A DNA stretch of 64,000 bases from Yersinia similis (GCF_001053095.1 NZ_CGBP01000010.1:62001-126000), one strand, 5' to 3'; counted from the stretch's first letter, positions 40,828-50,784 are shown. The notes: a model not told the origin generated them from the letters alone. A program made the numbers and translations.

Positions 40828-41745
40828 ATGAATGTTTTATTTCCATTGTTTGCGGTGATTATCTGGTCAGTTAATGCCGTGGTGAGTAAGATCTCTGCCA
40901 CCGCCATTGATCCGGCAGCAATCTCCTTCTACCGCTGGTTACTGGCACTGCTGACATTATCCCCATTTCTGCTGCCCGGTGCGGTCCGCAATTGGCAAGC
41001 GATACGTGTCTATTGGTGGAAATTAATGATACTGGGGATGCTGGGCATGGTGTTGTACCAAAGCCTGGCTTACTATGCCGCCCACAGTGTCAGCGCACTG
41101 TTTATGGGGATCCTCAGCTCATTAATTCCGCTGTTGACTGTGCTTATCAGTATTGTGTTATTACGCGTGGCACCAACCGTTGGGATTGCTCTGGGTAGCC
41201 TGCTGTCCTTAGGGGGGTTAATTTGGTTGGTCAGTGCGGGCAACCCGACTCAACTGCTGCAACATGGGATCGGTAAAGGGGAATTAATGATGCTTGGTGC
41301 GTCAGCCTCCTATGCGCTGTATGGGGTATTAACTAAACGCTGGGCTATTCAACTGCCGAACTGGCAATCCCTTTATATGCAAATCGCTTTTGGTGCTGTG
41401 CTGCTGCTACCTGGCTTCCTGATGACCCCAGATGTGCAGCTAACGGCACAGAATATTCCCTTGGTGCTCTTTGCTGGTATTCCAGCCTCAATTTTTGCAC
41501 CTTATTTATGGATTCAGGGCGTGATGCGACTGGGCGCTAATACTGCGTCTATCTTTATGAATCTGACACCCGTCTTTACTGCAATCATTGCCGTAGCCTT
41601 CTTGCATGAGCAGTTGCACAGCTATCACTTGATTGGTGGCAGCATTACCCTTGCCGGAGTGGTGCTGGCCCAACGTCTGCGCAGACCATTGCGGCGCAAT
41701 TTAGATCTTGATGGACATATCCCAAACAATAAAAACATTAGATAA
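40828..41745 (+). CDS. EamA/DMT-family inner-membrane transporter
   Basis: A 305-residue drug/metabolite-type exporter with ten predicted membrane segments in two EamA repeats (first LFPLFAVIIWSVNAVVSKIS; second from GELMMLGASASYALYGVLTK). The polar C-terminal tail ends near GHIPNNKNIR. The direct divergent neighbour is the AraC regulator. The substrate cannot be read from sequence. Confidence 0.9.
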   Translation: MNVLFPLFAVIIWSVNAVVSKISATAIDPAAISFYRWLLALLTLSPFLLPGAVRNWQAIRVYWWKLMILGMLGMVLYQSLAYYAAHSVSALFMGILSSLIPLLTVLISIVLLRVAPTVGIALGSLLSLGGLIWLVSAGNPTQLLQHGIGKGELMMLGASASYALYGVLTKRWAIQLPNWQSLYMQIAFGAVLLLPGFLMTPDVQLTAQNIPLVLFAGIPASIFAPYLWIQGVMRLGANTASIFMNLTPVFTAIIAVAFLHEQLHSYHLIGGSITLAGVVLAQRLRRPLRRNLDLDGHIPNNKNIR

Positions 41746-41787
41746 CGGCAAGACGCCTGGTAGAACCCAAAGTGGGTATAAATATAT

Positions 41788-41891
41788 ATACCCAAAATAA
41801 TTCGAGTGGCAGGAAGGTAGCAACTGAGTCAGTCCCCAGGAGGTTATTTATTTTAAGATCAACAACAAGTCAGTGACTGGGGTGACAACAG
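41788..41891. repeat. ERIC element upstream of flk, right end truncated
   Basis: Left end ATACCCAAAATAATTCGAGT, then core AGTCAGTCCCCAGGAGG and CAGTGACTGGGGTGA. The right-hand terminal arm is absent. Confidence 0.8.
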
Positions 41892-42029
41892 TTATTGACA
41901 CTTAAAGTCAAAAGAGAAAATCAAAAGCAAGAAGAATATATTGGTCGCGCCCATTTACAGGTATTATTACACCAGCCTGCGCCTATCGCCGGGTTTCCCT
42001 TATCTCCTCCACAGCGAAGGACCGGTTAT

Positions 42030-43067
42030 ATGCAACCTTTGAACGGCCCAGGTGTTCCCATTGGCAATGATCGCCATGTCACGCCCACTAAGTTGACCGC
42101 CCAATCCCCGGTGGAAGATCAGGCGCTAACCCCTGCGCAGCGTACTACATTAGAGAAATTGATTGTGCGGATTATGGCCCTCAGCCCCATTAAATCGGCC
42201 GAAATCTGGGCCGGGCTTCGCCATAATCTATCTTTGGACGCAACCAGTGATTTGCTTGCACGCCACTTTCAGCCTGCCGAGCAGCTACTACAAACCCGCC
42301 TGTCTCAAGCACAGGAAAATCATGCTAATCAACAGTTTCGTCAACAACTCACCGCATTATTACCACAAGGGAATAACCGGCAGGCAGTCAGTGATTTTAT
42401 CCGCCAGCAATTCGGCCATACGGTATTAAGTCAGTTAAGCCACACCGAGTTACAGCAAGTATTGGTTCTATTGCAATCTGGTACGCTGAATATTCCTCAA
42501 CCACAACTGACAACCCTAACCGATAGGCCATTGCTACCCGCCGAGCATCAGAATATTCAATCACTGGTGGCGAAACTCAGTGCCGCAACAGGTGAACAAC
42601 CCGGAAAAATCTGGCAAACATTGTTTGATATGGTTGGAGTAAAACATCATGATCCGCTGCCCGCTCGCCATTTCCAGCTACTAAGCCAGTTCTTGCAAAC
42701 TAAAGTGGCCCTAAGCCAACAAACTGCCCCAACATTAGTTAACCTGCAAACTGCCCTTAAGCAGCCAGCAGATACACAAGAACAACAGTTATTGGCCGAT
42801 TACAGCCAAAACCGTTTTCAGGCCAGCCCAACAACTCCGCTGACGCAAGCACAGTTGAACGATATTATCAATATTCTGTTTGCCGCCCGATTAGATAGAG
42901 CCAATGCTGCCCAACATTTAGATGAAGAACACAAGCCCCTTCAGCCACTGATTAACCCGTTCATTGCCTCGCTACCAGAGTCATTACAGCCCTTATTACA
43001 GAAACCGTCACTCGTGGTTGTGGCATTGATTATCGTGATAGCCTTTCTATTGGCCATTTTTCTTTGA
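42030..43067 (+). CDS. flk: Flagellar switch regulator Flk
   Basis: Membrane-anchored protein that in Salmonella couples flagellar ring assembly to control of hook-filament switching. The 345-residue form starts MQPLNGPGVPIGN (42030), with AAGGA eight bases upstream, similar to the E. coli length of about 330. The upstream 45 codons are not conserved. The body is Gln/Leu-rich helical (LLPQGNNRQAVSDFIRQQFG), with one C-terminal membrane helix (LVVVALIIVIAFLLAIFL). Confidence 0.92.
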   Translation: MQPLNGPGVPIGNDRHVTPTKLTAQSPVEDQALTPAQRTTLEKLIVRIMALSPIKSAEIWAGLRHNLSLDATSDLLARHFQPAEQLLQTRLSQAQENHANQQFRQQLTALLPQGNNRQAVSDFIRQQFGHTVLSQLSHTELQQVLVLLQSGTLNIPQPQLTTLTDRPLLPAEHQNIQSLVAKLSAATGEQPGKIWQTLFDMVGVKHHDPLPARHFQLLSQFLQTKVALSQQTAPTLVNLQTALKQPADTQEQQLLADYSQNRFQASPTTPLTQAQLNDIINILFAARLDRANAAQHLDEEHKPLQPLINPFIASLPESLQPLLQKPSLVVVALIIVIAFLLAIFL

Positions 43068-43322
43068 GCCATCAATACCCTTCCCCAAGTAAAAACCATG
43101 GCTCAGTTCAAGGCACCATTAAAATACACAAATATAAGAAGCGGCTAATATATCAGTCTCTTTTAACGGGCTGCTTAAGGATAGCTCAGGTTGATGGGCT
43201 TATCCTGCCGGTTATAAATAATTTTCGTCCGGCCTAATGCAATTTCGGAATAACTGGCCAAGAACAATTAATAAGATAGAGTGAATGGCAGTTAAAATAT
43301 TTTACTCTTTTATATAGCATAT
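43068..43322. other. Intergenic stretch between flk and the fimbrial gene
   Basis: About 255 bp before the fimbrial-gene terminator. No coding potential and no repeat I recognise. Confidence 0.4.
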
Positions 43323-43358
43323 AAAAAAGCATGCAGAATATCTTCCACATGCTTTTTT
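43323..43358. terminator. Terminator of the orphan fimbrial gene
   Basis: AAAAAAGCATG / CATGCTTTTTT around a 14-nt loop, 30 bp after the fimbrial stop and symmetric enough to work in both directions. Confidence 0.88.
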
Positions 43359-43388
43359 AAAGAAATTTAGATAGCTTAAAATATATAA

Positions 43389-43919
43389 TTAATTATAGGC
43401 GAGGGTAAAGTTAGCTACGCTGCTGAATTCGCCGGGGACCACACTACCTTCCTCTGCACTGGTGCCTTTCAGGTAAGCAGAGAATTTCAGGCTGTTACTG
43501 CCCTGATCCAGGGTCTTGCTCACCGAAGCCGTACCACGTTTAATTGTCGCACCCGCTTCATCGGTGATCACAATGCCTGCACCATCAGCCAAACCAATCA
43601 ATTTCAACATCTCAGCATCCACACCATCGGGTGTACCATCAAAGGTAATGGACACATTCTTCATCGTAGCCACATCACATTTCTCCAGACCAATGCTGAA
43701 ACTACGTGGTTCAGAAGAGCCCATGTTAGCCAGTGATGCAGTAGAAATCTGACCCAGTTCAACAACCTGATCAGCTGCTTCGGAAGTAATTGAACAAGGT
43801 GCTTCAATGATAGACCCGGTAAAAGTCACTTTACCCTTACCTTGGTCAGCAGCATTAGCAGCGAAGGCAGAAAGAGACAATACAGCAGCAACTAATACAC
43901 TTTTCTTGAAGTTAGACAT
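43389..43919 (-). CDS. Orphan type 1-like major fimbrial subunit
   Basis: A 176-residue chaperone-usher pilin. The signal peptide is cleaved after about residue 23 (SAFAANA then ADQGK). The disulfide pair C42 (APCSIT) and C81 (EKCDVA), the donor-strand-like N-terminal KVTFTGSI, and the C-terminal TLAYN with a penultimate tyrosine are typical. No chaperone or usher gene is within the window, so it would need those from elsewhere or may be unassembled. E. coli has a fimbrial operon (yfcO-V) near smrB, not here. Confidence 0.9.
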   Translation of the reverse strand: MSNFKKSVLVAAVLSLSAFAANAADQGKGKVTFTGSIIEAPCSITSEAADQVVELGQISTASLANMGSSEPRSFSIGLEKCDVATMKNVSITFDGTPDGVDAEMLKLIGLADGAGIVITDEAGATIKRGTASVSKTLDQGSNSLKFSAYLKGTSAEEGSVVPGEFSSVANFTLAYN

Positions 43920-44724
43920 TATATAACCTTAATTTAATTTGAAGTTTTTTCATTAATATAGAAAGACCTTATTATCGCAAAATATTTTATCTGCGGAAGC
44001 GTCTTACTACTTATTATAATGAAATAAAAAGATGCAATTATCGTTACAGCCATTTTAACCGATAAAAAGGACATCCATTCCTTATGGGAAAGTCAAATCG
44101 ATAAAACAGGCTGTCATATTCAGTTAATGCGTCATGCGTTAACACCACTCATTATTAAAGGAGAGATTTCGGGAGACTAATGACTCCCTACTTAGCGACT
44201 TATTAATTCAGCCCCTCTCGACCATGTGAAGAAGTATACGCGATTCTTTCCGCTGGTAAATAGAGAATTGGCGGGCATTTAGCGCGTAAAGAGACTTTAC
44301 ATATGCGCATTAATCCCATAAAAACATAAAAAACCAGTTTATATGACCATCAAGAATTATCTTGGCAACAGAAACACCCAGAATATTAACCATAAGTACC
44401 ACACTGCGGTTACAAATATAATGATGGTGAAGTCATAATATCAGAAATAACATTTACTCTCTCTGATTTGACCTACACATCAAATATGAATAGGGCGAAT
44501 TATTGGTGGGAATTTTCTTACTTTCTCACAATAACATCTCATAATACCGTTTATACCCAAGTGACTTCGAGTTGCCGAAAGGCAGTAAGCGAAAGACAAA
44601 TCGGTGTACGATGGCTTTCACTTATAACGTAGTGGCACTGCCGCCCTCAGTCCACATTGTCTTATTGCCCATACGCCTGCTATCTTGGTGTCTGCATGAG
44701 CTGATACTTCTTGTTCGTCTGCTA
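43920..44724. promoter_or_regulatory. Long AT-rich gap upstream of the fimbrial gene
   Basis: About 800 bp, AT-rich, divergent between the pilin and the racemase. Consistent with H-NS-type control of fimbriae, but I see no specific site. An ERIC-end fragment (TATACCCAAGTGACTTCGAG) starts near 44552. Confidence 0.45.
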
Positions 44725-44850
44725 TATACCCGTCGCCCTTCAAGATGCAGGGGGTTATCTGCCCTTGCTCACCCCAGTCACTTAGTTATCTAAGCTCCTG
44801 AGGATTTACTCAGTTGCAGCCTACCTGCATCTTGAAGTAACTTGGGTATA
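44725..44850. repeat. Full-length ERIC element
   Basis: 126 bp with inverted ends TATACCCGTCGCCCTTCAAG and CTTGAAGTAACTTGGGTATA and the core GCTCACCCCAGTCACTTAGT / AAGCTCCTGAGGATTTACTC. The best-preserved ERIC in the window. Confidence 0.93.
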
Positions 44851-44870
44851 GATGACTGATAGGAATAATA

Positions 44871-45566
44871 ATGATGAAAATTTTAGGTCTTATTGGTGGC
44901 ATGAGCTGGGAATCAACCATTCCCTATTACAGGATGATTAACCAGCAAGTTAAAGCACAATTAGGCGGCTTACACAGCGCTAAAATTATTCTCTACAGTG
45001 TAGACTTTCATGAGATTGAACAGCTTCAGGCAAAAGGCGACTGGCAAACAGCCGCTCAGTTACTCTCTGATGCCGCTATCTCATTAAAACATGCTGGTGC
45101 GGAGGTTATAGTGGTATGCACTAATACCATGCACAAAGTGGCCGATGATATTGAAGTAGCCTGTGGATTGCCCTTACTGCACATTGCTGATGCCACTGCC
45201 GTCCAAATTAAGCAGCAAGGAATAGATAAAATCGGTCTATTAGGGACCCGCTATACCATGGAGCAAGATTTTTACCGTGGCCGTTTAACAGAAAAACACG
45301 GCATTGAGGTTATCACTCCAGACGATACAGACCGAGAGACAGTTAACCACATTATTTATGAAGAGCTCTGCTTGGGGATCATCAGTGAAACCTCTCGGAA
45401 TGCCTATCGCCGAGTGATGAAGAAACTCGAAGCACGGGGCGTGCAAGGGATTATTTTTGGGTGTACCGAAATCACGCTACTGGTTAACGCGCAAGATGCC
45501 TCAGTACCGGTGTTTGATACCACAGCGATACATGCCAGCGCCGCGGCTGATTACGCACTGCAATAA
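44871..45566 (+). CDS. Aspartate/glutamate racemase family protein
   Basis: A 231-residue PLP-independent racemase of the RacX/YgeA group. The two candidate catalytic cysteines are C83 (VVCTNTMH) and C198 (FGCTEI), so a two-base mechanism on Asp or Glu is possible. It starts MMKILGLIGGMSWEST with AGGAAT upstream. It directly follows an ERIC that may carry or separate its promoter. No operon partner. Confidence 0.9.
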   Translation: MMKILGLIGGMSWESTIPYYRMINQQVKAQLGGLHSAKIILYSVDFHEIEQLQAKGDWQTAAQLLSDAAISLKHAGAEVIVVCTNTMHKVADDIEVACGLPLLHIADATAVQIKQQGIDKIGLLGTRYTMEQDFYRGRLTEKHGIEVITPDDTDRETVNHIIYEELCLGIISETSRNAYRRVMKKLEARGVQGIIFGCTEITLLVNAQDASVPVFDTTAIHASAAADYALQ

Positions 45567-45651
45567 TCAAGAATACTACTTACAATATAAGGAAGACAAT
45601 AATAAGGAAGAGGCCCGGCAACCCTATGGGCAATGAAGGTTATCTCTGAGC

Positions 45652-46659
45652 TCAACTGCTGATCATATTTTTGCCTGCCGCTTTTGCGATATAAAGCATT
45701 TTATCAGCACGAATTAAAAGTTGTTCTTGCGCTTCGTTATGTTGCAATTCGACGACACCGAGACTCATTGTCACACGAATATAGCCCTCAACCAGCTTTA
45801 ATGCTACCCGCTCCCTGATTTTTTCAGCTAGATTTTTAGCGTCCTTTAACTGTGTATTAGGTAAGACAATCATAAACTCATCGCCTCCCCAGCGGCCCAA
45901 GACATCAATTTCTCTAATGTTATTCCTAATCACATCAACAATATGTGTCAGCGTTAAATCACCCACAGAATGACCGTACTGATCATTAATGGATTTAAAA
46001 TCATCTAAATCCAATGAGAGCAATGACAGCGGCTGACAAAATCGCTTCGCACGAAGATATTCATGTTTCAGTACTTTTTCCAATAAATAACGGTTAGCCG
46101 CAGACGTTAATACATCTGTTTCTGAAAGACTTTTCTTGATATCAAGTTGCTGCTGTAAACGTAAATTAGTTTCACGTAACTCCACCGTCCGATCCTCGAT
46201 TAACGCTTCCAGCGATTTATTCTTTCTTTCTAACTTTTCAAGCCGCTGTTTTCTATTATGTATATTACGGTGTGCACCTATCATCCGTGAGACAGAGCCA
46301 TCAAGGTTACGCTCCACGACCTTGCCACGATCCTCTATCCAGATATAGTCACCTTCGTAAGTACGACACCGGTATTCAATCTGATACCTCTCAACTTGAT
46401 TATTAAGATAGGCATCAAAATGAAACATAACGCGCTCAAAATCGTCTGGATGAATTATTTTCTCCCAGATATGTACCGTGTTCTCAAATGTATGGGCGGA
46501 ATACCCTAACATTTCATACCAACCCGTATTACGATACACAAATCCACTGTTGGCATTCCAATCCCAAATACCGTCACTTATCACTTCCAGAATTTCATGA
46601 ACAACGTGCTCGTTTAAATCGGCAATCTTAATCGTCTGATCACTTTGATTATCGCTCAT
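45652..46659 (-). CDS. PAS-GGDEF diguanylate cyclase
   Basis: A 335-residue cytoplasmic protein: PAS_3-type sensor at about 25-135 (GIWDWNANSGFVYRNTGW, ending AHRNIHNRKQRLE), a coiled coil at about 136-178, and a GGDEF domain from 180. The active site is GGDEF at 258-262, with an intact inhibitory I-site R249-E-I-D252 exactly five residues before it. It is predicted to make c-di-GMP under PAS control with product inhibition. No membrane segment. Which named Yersinia cyclase it corresponds to I cannot say. Confidence 0.92.
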   Translation of the reverse strand: MSDNQSDQTIKIADLNEHVVHEILEVISDGIWDWNANSGFVYRNTGWYEMLGYSAHTFENTVHIWEKIIHPDDFERVMFHFDAYLNNQVERYQIEYRCRTYEGDYIWIEDRGKVVERNLDGSVSRMIGAHRNIHNRKQRLEKLERKNKSLEALIEDRTVELRETNLRLQQQLDIKKSLSETDVLTSAANRYLLEKVLKHEYLRAKRFCQPLSLLSLDLDDFKSINDQYGHSVGDLTLTHIVDVIRNNIREIDVLGRWGGDEFMIVLPNTQLKDAKNLAEKIRERVALKLVEGYIRVTMSLGVVELQHNEAQEQLLIRADKMLYIAKAAGKNMISS

Positions 46660-46973
46660 TGAACTGCCCTGCTGCGTTAGTAAACTAAGAGACAGAATAA
46701 ATTTGTTTGATTATTGTTCTAATATTGTGAATTAAGGTTTTTGGGGAGGCAAGGCTTTTTCTATTACAATTTGACTTAAAAGGAGTCACAACAGATGAAA
46801 TTGCAGGTCATTCGTTAACATTCAATCACCTACTTCTTATATTTTTATTTAAAATATCTAACGTTATTCACTTCTCAGCAAGTTAGCAACCGAGTAAATC
46901 CCAGTAAACTGGCTTACTTTTGTGATTCAGATGAGTGAAAAACCTATGTTGTGAATAAGAATTTACTTGTGAA
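46660..46973. promoter_or_regulatory. Gap upstream of the diguanylate cyclase
   Basis: AT-rich, with an ERIC-core-like degenerate stretch (about 46868-46935, CAGCAAGTTAGCAACCGAGT followed by TAAATCCCAG). No gene. Confidence 0.4.
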
Positions 46974-47010
46974 TAAAACGTTTGGTCGAAGATAAAAATC
47001 GACCAAACGT
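46974..47010 (-). terminator. Strong hairpin beyond the fabB terminator
   Basis: Perfect 12-bp arms ACGTTTGGTCGA (46978-46989) and TCGACCAAACGT (46999-47010) with a 9-nt loop; TTTTATT follows on the minus strand, so it could be a second terminator for fabB. TCAAACGTAAAA recurs near 47055. Confidence 0.65.
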
Positions 47011-47061
47011 AAAAGTTGAACGAATTTAGGTATTACTCGAATGTTGGCATTGATCAAACGT

Positions 47062-47088
47062 AAAAAGCCTGCGATCTCTCGCAGGCTC
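47062..47088 (-). terminator. fabB terminator, distal copy with U-tract
   Basis: AAGCCTGCGATCTCTCGCAGGCTC at 47065-47088. On the minus strand the stem is followed by five T residues. This is the 24-bp sequence duplicated on the other side of the YPAL. Confidence 0.9.
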
Positions 47089-47252
47089 AGACTGCTGACA
47101 AACCCCGATGACGCGATCTTGAACGGTGAGGATAGGCAGAGGAGTAAAGAGTCCGCGCCAAGGATGGCGCGGCTCGAGCCTACATGGATGTATTTACGGC
47201 GTCTTTACGATCTGCCTGTTCTCTCCGTCGCGGGCACTTTGTCAATAACCTC
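47089..47252 (-). repeat. YPAL-like palindromic repeat, copy 3, inserted in the fabB terminator
   Basis: Reverse complement of copy 1 with only a few mismatches over about 165 bp. It is flanked on both sides by the same 24-bp terminator stem, the mark of a target-site duplication. It lies in the fabB 3' UTR. Confidence 0.92.
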
Positions 47253-47276
47253 AAGCCTGCGATCTCTCGCAGGCTC
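47253..47276 (-). terminator. fabB terminator stem, proximal copy without U-tract
   Basis: AAGCCTGCGATCTCTCGCAGGCTC, identical to 47065-47088. On the minus strand the stem is followed by TTGAGGTTATTG from the YPAL, so the U-tract is lost in this copy. Confidence 0.88.
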
Positions 47277-47319
47277 TGAGTATTAAATCTGAATCAGCAA
47301 AACAGTTTTGCGTTTGAGT

Positions 47320-48543
47320 TTACTTCTGATATTTACGCATCACTAATGTTGCATTAGTGCCACCGAAACCAAAACTGTTAGACATCACCGTGGTCAGTTC
47401 ACGTTGCGTTGTCTCAGTGATGATATTCATCCCCTGCGCTTGTTCATCCAGATTATCAATGTTAATGCTTGGTGCGATAAAGCCATGTTCAACCATCAGC
47501 AAGCTGAAGATAGCCTCATGTACACCCGCCGCCCCAAGGGAATGGCCAGTCATTGCTTTGGTCGAGGAAATCGCTGGCGTGTTATTACCAAACACTTCAC
47601 GAATTGCACCTAGCTCTTTTACATCACCAACCGGGGTAGATGTACCATGTACGTTCATGTAGTCGATTGGCGTATCAACACCTTCCATTGCCATTTGCAT
47701 GCAACGAACTGCGCCTTCACCTGACGGTGCAACCATGTCAGCACCATCGGAAGTGGCACCATAGCCAACAATTTCAGCATAAATATGTGCGCCACGAGCC
47801 AGAGCATGTTCCAGCTCTTCAACCACAACCATACCGCCGCCACCTGCGATCACAAAACCATCACGGTCTTGATCGTAAGTACGGGAAGCTTTAGCAGGGG
47901 TATCATTATATTTGGTCGATAATGCGCCCATCGCGTCAAATTCACAGGCCATTTCCCAGCACAGTTCTTCACCACCACCGGCAAAGACCACGTCCTGTTT
48001 GCCCAATTGGATCAGCTCCAAAGCATGGCCAATACAATGAGCGGAAGTCGCACAAGCGGAACTGATAGAGTAGTTAACCCCTTTGATTTTAAACGGTGTT
48101 GCCAGACACGCGGAGACACCGGATGCCATGGCTTTAGTCACCATATAAGGGCCAACACCTTTCAGGCCACGTGGAGTACGCATAGCATCAGAACCGGCAA
48201 CCTGGTTACGTGGCGAACCACCACCTGAACCCACCACCAATCCGCTACGGAAATTAGAAACCTGAGAATCAGACAACCCAGAGTCAGTAATGGCCTCTTG
48301 CATCGCAAGATAAGCATAAATTGAGGCATCGCTCATAAAACGCAGCACTTTGCGGTCGATGAGATCTTTAGGCTCAGACTGGAGTTTTACATCACCCCAT
48401 ACATGGCTGCGCATACCTGCGTCTTTAAATTCTTGAGCGAAAGTAATGCCAGAGCGGCCTTCCTGCAAAGATGCCAAAACTTCCTGCTGGTTATTACCAA
48501 TGCTGGAAACAATACCCAAGCCAGTAATTACTGCACGCTTCAT
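47320..48543 (-). CDS. fabB: 3-oxoacyl-ACP synthase I (FabB)
   Basis: Elongating beta-ketoacyl-ACP synthase essential for unsaturated fatty acid synthesis. 407 residues, starting [18 protein letters not shown]. The catalytic Cys is in [14 protein letters not shown], and the two histidines are in [11 protein letters not shown] and [13 protein letters not shown]. Its promoter region has a FabR-like palindrome and a FadR-like site. Its terminator is split by a YPAL insertion. Confidence 0.98.
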   Translation of the reverse strand: MKRAVITGLGIVSSIGNNQQEVLASLQEGRSGITFAQEFKDAGMRSHVWGDVKLQSEPKDLIDRKVLRFMSDASIYAYLAMQEAITDSGLSDSQVSNFRSGLVVGSGGGSPRNQVAGSDAMRTPRGLKGVGPYMVTKAMASGVSACLATPFKIKGVNYSISSACATSAHCIGHALELIQLGKQDVVFAGGGEELCWEMACEFDAMGALSTKYNDTPAKASRTYDQDRDGFVIAGGGGMVVVEELEHALARGAHIYAEIVGYGATSDGADMVAPSGEGAVRCMQMAMEGVDTPIDYMNVHGTSTPVGDVKELGAIREVFGNNTPAISSTKAMTGHSLGAAGVHEAIFSLLMVEHGFIAPSINIDNLDEQAQGMNIITETTQRELTTVMSNSFGFGGTNATLVMRKYQK

Positions 48544-48593
48544 TAAATACCTCTTCCACTAATTTTACATTCGGGATTTTGCAACGCACTTTA

Positions 48594-48609
48594 GCGTACA
48601 GTTGTACGC
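48594..48609. promoter_or_regulatory. FabR-like operator at fabB
   Basis: Perfect inverted repeat GCGTACA-GT-TGTACGC, 51 bp upstream of the fabB ATG. FabR (TetR family) represses fabA and fabB through sites of this form in E. coli. Confidence 0.8.
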
Positions 48610-48610
48610 C

Positions 48611-48627
48611 GAACAAGTCCGATCAGC
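48611..48627 (-). promoter_or_regulatory. FadR-like activator site at fabB
   Basis: Minus-strand GCTGATCGGACTTGTTC resembles the known FadR activation site of enteric fabB and adjoins the FabR palindrome. Confidence 0.75.
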
Positions 48628-48714
48628 GTAATATAGCCAGAAAATTTTACAATTTGCACGTGGAAGGTCACCTCGTTAGAATCGCTCCACCCCTTGAGAT
48701 ACGAGTCTTCTAAC

Positions 48715-50784
48715 GTGAGCCAACGCCCAATCCAAACCGCAACACTAAGCTGGAATGAACAGGGTACACCTGTATCTGAACAGTTTGGTGACATCTATTT
48801 TTCCAATGAGGATGGTCTGGAAGAAACTCACCACGTTTTTCTCAAAGGGAATGGGTTTCCTGCACGCTTCGCTTCCCACCCGCAGCAAAACTGTATTTTT
48901 GCTGAAACGGGCTTTGGCACTGGTTTAAACTTCCTGACATTGTGGCGTGATTTTGCCCTATTTAGGCAACAATCGCCCAATGCAACGCTTCGGCGGTTGC
49001 ATTACATTAGCTTTGAAAAATACCCACTTCAAGTAGCCGATTTAGCCTCAGCCCATGCCCGTTGGCCGGAGTTAGCCTCTTTCGCTGAACAATTGCGTGC
49101 GCAGTGGCCCCTACCGTTGGCCGGTTGCCATCGTATTTTGTTGGCCGACGGTGCCATCACGTTGGATTTATGGTTCGGTGATGTCAATACCCTATTACCC
49201 GAGTTAGACGATAACCTAAATAATCAGGTAGATGCCTGGTTCCTTGATGGTTTTGCTCCCGCCAAGAATCCAGATATGTGGAATGAGCGTTTGTTCAATG
49301 CCATGGCACGAATGGCCCGGCCGGGGGGGACTTTTTCAACTTTTACCGCCGCCGGATTTGTGCGCCGTGGTTTGCAACAGGCAGGATTTGACGTGACCAA
49401 AGTGAAAGGTTTCGGGCAAAAACGAGAAATGCTGACCGGCACCCTGCCACAACAGATTCATGCGCCCACTACGCCTTGGTATCACCGGCCTGCCGCCACG
49501 CACTGTGATGATATTGCTATTATCGGTGGCGGGATTGTCAGCGCCTTGACCGCACTGGCCTTACAGCGTCGCGGAGCAGTGGTTACGCTCTACTGTGCTG
49601 ACGCACAGCCAGCACAGGGAGCATCAGGCAACCGACAAGGGGCACTCTACCCGTTACTCAATGGTAAAAATGATGTGCTGGAAACCTTTTTTACCAGTGC
49701 CTTTACCTTTGCCCGCCGCCAGTACGACCAGCTACTTGAGCAAGGGATTGCCTTCGACCATCAATGGTGTGGTGTCAGCCAATTAGCGTTTGATGACAAG
49801 AGCCGTGGCAAAATTGAGAAGATGCTGCACACACAATGGCCAATTGAATTTGCCGAAGCAATGAGCCGTGAGCAACTTAGTGAGTTGGCAGGGCTAGATT
49901 GTGCCCATGATGGCATACACTATCCTGCTGGCGGCTGGCTCTGCCCCTCTGACCTCACTCACGCACTGATGACACTGGCGCAACAAAACGGGATGACATG
50001 CCACTATCAACATGAATTGCGGCGATTAAAACGCATTGATAACCAGTGGCAACTGACTTTTGGTCAATCACAAGCGGCTAAACATCATGCCACCGTCATT
50101 TTGGCAACTGGCCACCGCTTACCTGAATGGGAACAAACTCACCATCTGCCATTGTCTGCGGTACGTGGGCAGGTGTCACACATTCCTACCACCTCGGAAC
50201 TCAGCCAACTGCAACAGGTTTTGTGCTATGACGGTTACCTGACGCCAGTCAACCCAGCCAATTGGCACCATTGTATTGGTGCCAGTTATCAGCGTGGCGA
50301 TGTCACTACTGATTTTCGCCTAACCGAGCAGCAGGAGAACCGTGAGCGTCTGTTACGCTGTCTGCCACAAGTCAGTTGGCCACAACAGGTAGATGTCAGC
50401 GATAATCAGGCTCGTTGTGGCGTCCGCTGCGCTATCCGCGACCATTTGCCGATGGTTGGTGCCGTACCGGATTATGCTGCGACGCTGGCTCAATATCAGG
50501 ACCTGTCTCGTCGAATTCAGCATGGTGGTGAGAGTAAGGTAAATGATATCGCTATCGCGCCAGTATGGCCTGAGTTATTTATGGTCGGGGGATTAGGTTC
50601 CCGTGGCTTATGCAGTGCACCATTGGTGGCCGAGATTCTGGCCGCGCAGATGTTCGGTGAACCACTGCCGTTAGATGCCAAAACGCTGGCAGCATTGAAC
50701 CCTAACCGTTTTTGGATCAGAAAGTTATTGAAAGGCAGGCCGGTACAATCTCGCTCCCCGGCCACCCAAGAGTCGTCAAGATGA
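48715..50784 (+). CDS. mnmC: Bifunctional tRNA-modifying enzyme MnmC
   Basis: Completes mnm5s2U at the tRNA wobble position. The N-terminal methyltransferase domain ([17 protein letters not shown]) is fused to a C-terminal FAD-dependent oxidoreductase ([20 protein letters not shown] near residue 262) that removes the carboxymethyl group. Chosen start is GTG at 48715 ([16 protein letters not shown]), giving 689 residues; a TTG seven codons upstream is possible. Divergent from fabB with shared regulatory DNA. Confidence 0.95.
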   Translation: MSQRPIQTATLSWNEQGTPVSEQFGDIYFSNEDGLEETHHVFLKGNGFPARFASHPQQNCIFAETGFGTGLNFLTLWRDFALFRQQSPNATLRRLHYISFEKYPLQVADLASAHARWPELASFAEQLRAQWPLPLAGCHRILLADGAITLDLWFGDVNTLLPELDDNLNNQVDAWFLDGFAPAKNPDMWNERLFNAMARMARPGGTFSTFTAAGFVRRGLQQAGFDVTKVKGFGQKREMLTGTLPQQIHAPTTPWYHRPAATHCDDIAIIGGGIVSALTALALQRRGAVVTLYCADAQPAQGASGNRQGALYPLLNGKNDVLETFFTSAFTFARRQYDQLLEQGIAFDHQWCGVSQLAFDDKSRGKIEKMLHTQWPIEFAEAMSREQLSELAGLDCAHDGIHYPAGGWLCPSDLTHALMTLAQQNGMTCHYQHELRRLKRIDNQWQLTFGQSQAAKHHATVILATGHRLPEWEQTHHLPLSAVRGQVSHIPTTSELSQLQQVLCYDGYLTPVNPANWHHCIGASYQRGDVTTDFRLTEQQENRERLLRCLPQVSWPQQVDVSDNQARCGVRCAIRDHLPMVGAVPDYAATLAQYQDLSRRIQHGGESKVNDIAIAPVWPELFMVGGLGSRGLCSAPLVAEILAAQMFGEPLPLDAKTLAALNPNRFWIRKLLKGRPVQSRSPATQESSR

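Noticed and set aside
44572-44793. 73-codon open frame upstream of the racemase
   Set aside because: Overlaps ERIC sequence and has no ribosome site.
47041-47286. Open frame across the fabB terminator region
   Set aside because: It consists of the YPAL palindrome and terminator stems; similar frames appear by chance in such repeats.
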